Source: CAZMSD01 sp964568855
Lineage (GTDB): Bacteria; CAIWAD01
Assembly: GCA_964568855.1 (NCBI GenBank)
Contig: CAZMSD010000019.1
Location: 5,897 to 69,896, forward strand
Direction: 5' to 3'
DNA: 64,000 nucleotides
The notes below the pieces were generated by a model, which saw only the letters and a list, made by a program, of their open reading frames with translations, searched no databases and was not told the DNA's origin. Position numbers and translations under genes: made by a program. This document shows, piece after piece, positions 60,908-64,000 of this stretch (positions are counted from its first letter, which is position 1; the number at the start of each line of letters is the position of its first letter).

Positions 60908-61696
60908 ATGAATCGACCTGAAGATATCCTCAGGATTATTGAAACAGCTTTGTTGCAGGCTCGTGAAGTGATTCGTCCATTTACGCCTGGAGACGTGGCC
61001 TACGACTTCAAGAGCGGAGACGATCCCGTGACACAGGCCGATCTGGCGGCTGACCGGGCGCTGAAGTCCATTCTTCCGCAAGACGGCTTCGGTTGGCTTT
61101 CTGAAGAGACCACGGATGACCGAGCGCGTCTTGACAACAGCCTCGTCTGGGTGGTCGATCCGCTGGATGGCACACGCGAATTCGTCCAGGGTATTCCTGA
61201 ATGGTGCATTTCAATCGGGCTGGTGGAGAACGGACGCGCCGTCGCCGGCGGGATCCTCAATCCGGTGACGGAGCAACTGATCCTTGGAGGAATGGGCCAG
61301 GGTGTCCGGCTGAATGGAGAGCCCGTCCGCGTCCGCGAGCCGTCCTCGGCGGAGAACCTCGAAGTCCTGGCCAGCAACAGCGAGGTAAAGCGAGGGGAAT
61401 GGGAGCGATTCAGGAACGAGCCGATCCGGGTCAGGCCCATGGGTTCGGTGGCCTACAAGCTGGGGCTGGTGGCGGCAGGCCTGGCCGACCTGACCTGGAC
61501 GCCCGTACCCAAGCACGAATGGGACGTGGCGGCGGGCGTGGCTCTGATCGAGGCCGGCGGCGGAAGAACCATGCACCGCGACGGAAGCCGGCCCCGGTTC
61601 AACAACGAGCATCCGTTGTTCCCCGACCTGCTGGGCTGCCCGGGATCGCTGGCGCAGGAGATACACGAGCGCTGGTTCTCCGGGCACGTTGTCTAG
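60908..61696 (+). CDS. cysQ: 3'(2'),5'-bisphosphate nucleotidase (CysQ-type)
   Basis: The 262-residue inositol-monophosphatase-superfamily enzyme has metal-site motifs GDDPVTQADLAADRAL, WLSEETTDD, WVVDPLDGTREFVQGIPEW and a C-terminal EWDVAAGVALIEAGGG. It hydrolyses PAP, the inhibitory by-product of sulfotransfer, to AMP. It follows the permease by 20 nt. Along with sat-cysC and the permease it makes a sulfation support operon. Inositol phosphatases are related, but the PLDGTREF phrase and context favour CysQ. Confidence 0.9.
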   Translation: MNRPEDILRIIETALLQAREVIRPFTPGDVAYDFKSGDDPVTQADLAADRALKSILPQDGFGWLSEETTDDRARLDNSLVWVVDPLDGTREFVQGIPEWCISIGLVENGRAVAGGILNPVTEQLILGGMGQGVRLNGEPVRVREPSSAENLEVLASNSEVKRGEWERFRNEPIRVRPMGSVAYKLGLVAAGLADLTWTPVPKHEWDVAAGVALIEAGGGRTMHRDGSRPRFNNEHPLFPDLLGCPGSLAQEIHERWFSGHVV

Positions 61697-61719
61697 GGCC
61701 TAGTGAGAAAGGAAATCGC

Positions 61720-62676
61720 ATGCCGAAAATCCTGGTAACCGGCTCCGCGGGTTTCATCGGTTTCCACCTCTCCCGTTCGCTGCTCGAGGACGGCTTCGAA
61801 GTCTGCGGAGTGGACAATGTCAACGATTACTACAGCCCGCAACTGAAGATGGATCGCACGAAACAGCTGGAGGCTTACCCCGGCTATCGCTTCGAGCGCG
61901 TGGACATCTTCGACCGGGACCAGCTGCGGCGCGTGTTCAGTGAATTCCAGCCCGGGAAGGTGGTCAACCTTGCCGCCCAGGCCGGAGTCCGCTACAGCGT
62001 GACACACCCGCATGTCTACATGGATTCCAACCTGGTGGGCTTTCTGAACATTCTTGAGTTGTGCCGCCATGAAGGGGTGGAAGGCCTGGTCTACGCTTCC
62101 AGTTCATCGGTCTACGGCGGTAACACGAAGATCCCGTTCAGCGTGGACGACCGCGTGGACAATCCCATTTCTCTATACGCGGCCACCAAGAAAGCCAACG
62201 AATTGATGGCCCACTGTTACTCGCATCTCTATGGATTGCGAACGACGGGCTTGCGGTTCTTCACTGTCTACGGGCCCTGGGGCAGGCCGGATATGGCATT
62301 GTTCATTTTCACCAGGAAGATCCTTGCCGGCGAGGCGATCCAGGTCTTCAACCACGGCAGGATGCGCAGGGATTTCACCTACATCGACGACATCGTCGCG
62401 GGAACGCGCGCGGCCATCGAGCGCAATTTCGAATGCGAGGTCTTCAACCTGGGCAACCACCGCAGTGAAGAGCTGATGGATTTCGTTCGCCTGATCGAGG
62501 ACCGGCTGGGACGCAAGGCGAAGATCGAGTTCCAGCCCATGCAGCCCGGCGACGTGCCGGAAAGCTATGCCGAGATCGTTAAATCCAGGGAATTGCTGGA
62601 TTTCAATCCCACGACGAACATCGAGGAGGGGATCCCCAGGTTCCTCGAATGGTACCGCGCATACTACGAGGCCTGA
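61720..62676 (+). CDS. UDP-glucuronate 4-epimerase-type SDR
   Basis: The protein (318 residues, ATG 61720, GAAAGG 6 nt upstream) has KILVTGSAGFIGFHLSRSL, NVNDYYSPQLKMDR, AAQAGVRYSVTHPHVYMDSN, the catalytic YASSSSVYGGN and YAATKKANE, and the family-specific RFFTVYGPWGRPDMALFIFT. These are the strong signature of UDP-GlcA 4-epimerases (LspL/Cap1J type), making UDP-GalA. It is a paralogue of the gene at 21953 and could use the same or another precursor. It lies just after cysQ but may have its own promoter. An extended ORF upstream overlaps cysQ and is rejected. Confidence 0.93.
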   Translation: MPKILVTGSAGFIGFHLSRSLLEDGFEVCGVDNVNDYYSPQLKMDRTKQLEAYPGYRFERVDIFDRDQLRRVFSEFQPGKVVNLAAQAGVRYSVTHPHVYMDSNLVGFLNILELCRHEGVEGLVYASSSSVYGGNTKIPFSVDDRVDNPISLYAATKKANELMAHCYSHLYGLRTTGLRFFTVYGPWGRPDMALFIFTRKILAGEAIQVFNHGRMRRDFTYIDDIVAGTRAAIERNFECEVFNLGNHRSEELMDFVRLIEDRLGRKAKIEFQPMQPGDVPESYAEIVKSRELLDFNPTTNIEEGIPRFLEWYRAYYEA

Positions 62677-62803
62677 GCCGCGGCGTCCAGGGCTCGCTGC
62701 GCAGTTCGGCCTGCAGCCGTTCAGCATCCTATTTTCCGGTTTTCCTACTTTGTGCATCCGGCCCCGAACCGGTTCCTGGTAATTGAAAGGCCGCGCGCAA
62801 CCC

Positions 62804-63484
62804 ATGTTCTCCTTCCTGAGCATTCTGGCGGAACGATCGCTGCGCGTCCTGATGCACATGCTGATGGACATCTACCTCTTCGGCTACAACCGCGTGACCT
62901 ACCATCACCGCGAGCGGCTGCAGGAGCACGACCAGTGGATCATCGTAGCCAACCACACCAGCCACTATGACGCCCTGGTGCTGCTGTCCGCATTTCCCTA
63001 CTCCCAGATGCACCGCGTGCATCCCGTGGCCGCCAAGGACTACTTCTTCTCCAGCCGCTTCAAAGGTTCATTCTTCAGCGTCTTCATGAACGTGCTGCCC
63101 ATCGAGCGTTCGGCCAAGCTGCGTGAGGCCTTTGTACCCACAGAACACGCCATCGAGCGGGGACACAGCATCATCATCTTTCCCGAGGGCACCCGCAGCG
63201 TGGACGGCGAGGTCCACGATTTCAAGGTGGGCGTGGGCTACCTGGCCGCCAAGTACAACCTGCCCGTGCTGCCCGTGTACATCGACGGCGCGCATCGCGC
63301 CTTCGGCAAGGGCAGCAGCCTGCCCAAGGCCTTCAAGATCAGCGTGGTCTACGGCAAGCCCTTCTACTACGAGGGCGAAGCGGAGGATCACGAAGCCTGG
63401 GCCGGCTTCGCCGAGGGCCTGCGCGAGCGGGTACTCAAGGTGGGCCGGGCCTACCGTCGGGCGCGCGAACACTACCTCGCGTGA
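62804..63484 (+). CDS. 1-acyl-glycerol-3-phosphate acyltransferase-like (PlsC family)
   Basis: The 226-residue protein (ATG 62804; a TTG at 62783 is an alternative) has the PlsC block I NHTSHYD, block II-type region FMNVLPIERSAKLREA, block III IIIFPEGTRSVDG and block IV LPVLPVYIDGAH. These make it an acyl-CoA or acyl-ACP transferase acting on a lysophospholipid or a related hydroxyl. Its TGA stop is within a copy of the GTGATAC word (63481-63487). It is convergent with the deacetylase fragment, with a 22-nt gap. The specific substrate is not readable from sequence. Confidence 0.87.
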   Translation: MFSFLSILAERSLRVLMHMLMDIYLFGYNRVTYHHRERLQEHDQWIIVANHTSHYDALVLLSAFPYSQMHRVHPVAAKDYFFSSRFKGSFFSVFMNVLPIERSAKLREAFVPTEHAIERGHSIIIFPEGTRSVDGEVHDFKVGVGYLAAKYNLPVLPVYIDGAHRAFGKGSSLPKAFKISVVYGKPFYYEGEAEDHEAWAGFAEGLRERVLKVGRAYRRAREHYLA

Positions 63485-63503
63485 TACATTTCTGATGTGA
63501 TAC
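63481..63503. repeat. Paired direct copies of the GTGATAC word between convergent genes
   Basis: GTGATAC at 63481-63487 and 63497-63503 lie 16 nt apart (start to start), at the end of the plsC-like gene and in the gap to the deacetylase fragment. They are direct, not inverted, so they do not form a hairpin terminator. Confidence 0.55.
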
Positions 63504-63506
63504 AGA

Positions 63507-63806
63507 TCAACCCACGGGACCGAAACGGAATTCGTCAAAGATCCGCTCCAGCCTTTCCTCCAGGCGCTCTATGCCGTGATACTGGCGGAAAGCGCGCCAA
63601 GCGGGAAGCACCGGCCGCGGCTCGGCCACCTCGCCCAGAACAAAGAATGTGGCCTTGAGACCATGATTCTGGAAAATCTCGAGCAGGCGCCGCGTGCCGG
63701 GTTCCACGCGCAGGGCGCCGTGTGGGATGCCGGCTGCCTGCAGGTTGGCCACGTGCAGGGAGGCCTCCAGGTCGACCGAGAGACAGTTGCGGATAGGCCG
63801 GGGCAT
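63507..63806 (-). pseudogene. Polysaccharide deacetylase with its catalytic middle deleted
   Basis: The 99-residue frame begins MPRPIRNCLSVDLEASLHVA and TRRLLEIFQNHGLKATFFVL, which is the N-terminus of polysaccharide deacetylases linked to exopolysaccharide loci (NCLSVD, KATFF). After GEVAE it jumps in frame to PRPVLPAWRAFRQYHGIERL and FDEFRFGPVG, which looks like the C-terminal end of the same family. The catalytic middle (His-x3-His and later motifs, about 150-180 residues) is missing. It looks like an in-frame internal deletion that left a small non-catalytic protein. The start is not certain. Without the core it cannot deacetylate. Confidence 0.65.
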
Positions 63807-63848
63807 GTCGTCAACTTGGCGATCGGCAGATGCTTTTCCAGCGATCGC

Positions 63849-64000
63849 TTACCGAATCAGCAACATCTTCTCCGTTTTCACGAACCGCCGCCCGTCTTCG
63901 TCCAGAGCCTCCAACCTGAGCAGGTAGAGACCCGACGCGATGACAGGAGTCAATCCCAAAGTCAGTTGAAATTCAGAGTGGCCCCCATTGTATCACGCCG
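63849..64000 (-). pseudogene. C-terminal end of a secreted protein with a type-A-sorting-like tail (fragment)
   Basis: On the minus strand, the last 47 codons before the stop at 63849 encode SEFQLTLGLTPVIASGLYLL, RLEALDEDGRRFVKTEKMLL and a final IR, matching the C-terminal end of type IX sorting domains (SGxYxxRL...xxxKMxLxR). An in-frame TGA occurs at 63993-63995, inside a copy of the GTGATAC word, so the frame is closed just inside the window edge. Either a frameshift lies beyond it or this is only the tail of a decayed gene. The identity of the whole protein cannot be told. Confidence 0.55.

Noticed and set aside
11389..62007. GTGACAC as a second form of the word
   Set aside because: About nine copies were seen, near the number expected from base composition.
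5811..63996. GTGATAC as a chromosome-segregation (KOPS-like) or Chi-like polar word
   Set aside because: Orientation is balanced (14 against 11), so strand polarity is not supported in this window.
1..64000. tRNA, rRNA, CRISPR arrays and prophage genes
   Set aside because: None could be recognised by eye. A tRNA and CRISPR search program would be decisive.

Overview
The window looks like a chromosome segment of a GC-rich bacterium from the FCB group (Fibrobacteres-Chlorobi-Bacteroidetes superphylum) or a related candidate phylum. The evidence is a PorU-like gingipain-family sortase directly followed by a PorV-like outer-membrane protein (type IX secretion hallmarks), FlgD/type-A-sorting-like C-termini (the PorU C-terminus and a fragment at the right edge), and DxDGNGxWD calcium-binding-type repeats. 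No rRNA, tRNA or taxonomic marker is present, so I do not name a phylum.

Layout. (1) 1-14,977, minus strand: a type IV pilus cluster read right to left as major pilin, PilT, PilV-, PilW- and PilX-like minor pilins, PilM, PilN, PilO, a PilP-like protein, a short PilQ secretin, a large Ig-repeat lipoprotein, PilB, and PilC (cut by the left edge). Perfect inverted repeats lie in three of its intergenic gaps. (2) 15,447-21,928, minus: PorV-like and PorU-like genes with a 4-nt overlap. (3) 21,953-36,790, minus: cell-surface polysaccharide precursor and assembly genes: a UDP-sugar epimerase, a membrane CapD/WbpM-type dehydratase, an initiating sugar-phosphate transferase, a DegT aminotransferase, a nucleotide-sugar dehydrogenase, a nucleotidyltransferase-thymidylate-kinase-like fusion, three glycosyltransferases, and a GDP-heptose set (GmhA, HddA, HddC) with an epimerase. 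(4) 36,971-38,954: two convergent methyltransferase genes. (5) 39,162-54,662, plus: export and polymerisation genes: a flippase, a second nucleotidyltransferase-kinase fusion, a small P-loop kinase, a Wza-like lipoprotein, an ExeA-like ATPase with a LysM-like tail, a BY-kinase-like protein without the P-loop lysine, a Wzz-like protein, a beta-helix lipoprotein, a Wzy-like polymerase, and two MBOAT/SGNH acyl-transfer pairs. (6) 54,739-61,696: an amidotransferase, a frameshifted sulfotransferase, an IS3-family remnant, and a sulfate-activation operon (Sat-CysC fusion, sulfate/anion permease, CysQ). (7) 61,720-64,000: a second glucuronate-type epimerase, a PlsC-like acyltransferase, a polysaccharide deacetylase lacking its catalytic middle, and the end of a secreted protein.

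Together the genes describe a cell surface with pili, type IX-exported proteins and a Wzx/Wzy-type polysaccharide that probably contains heptose, uronic acid and amino sugars and may be acylated, methylated and sulfated. The decorating genes are the damaged ones: one MBOAT gene, the sulfotransferase and the deacetylase are broken, and the second MBOAT gene has a suspicious 5' end.

The most unexpected signal is a short word, YGTGATAC. I counted 25 copies of its 7-base core by eye, about five times a simple composition expectation. They lie on both strands and in every reading frame, are enriched between genes, and are dense from 28 to 34.5 kb. Its function is unknown; a DNA-uptake-type signal is one testable idea given the pilus locus.
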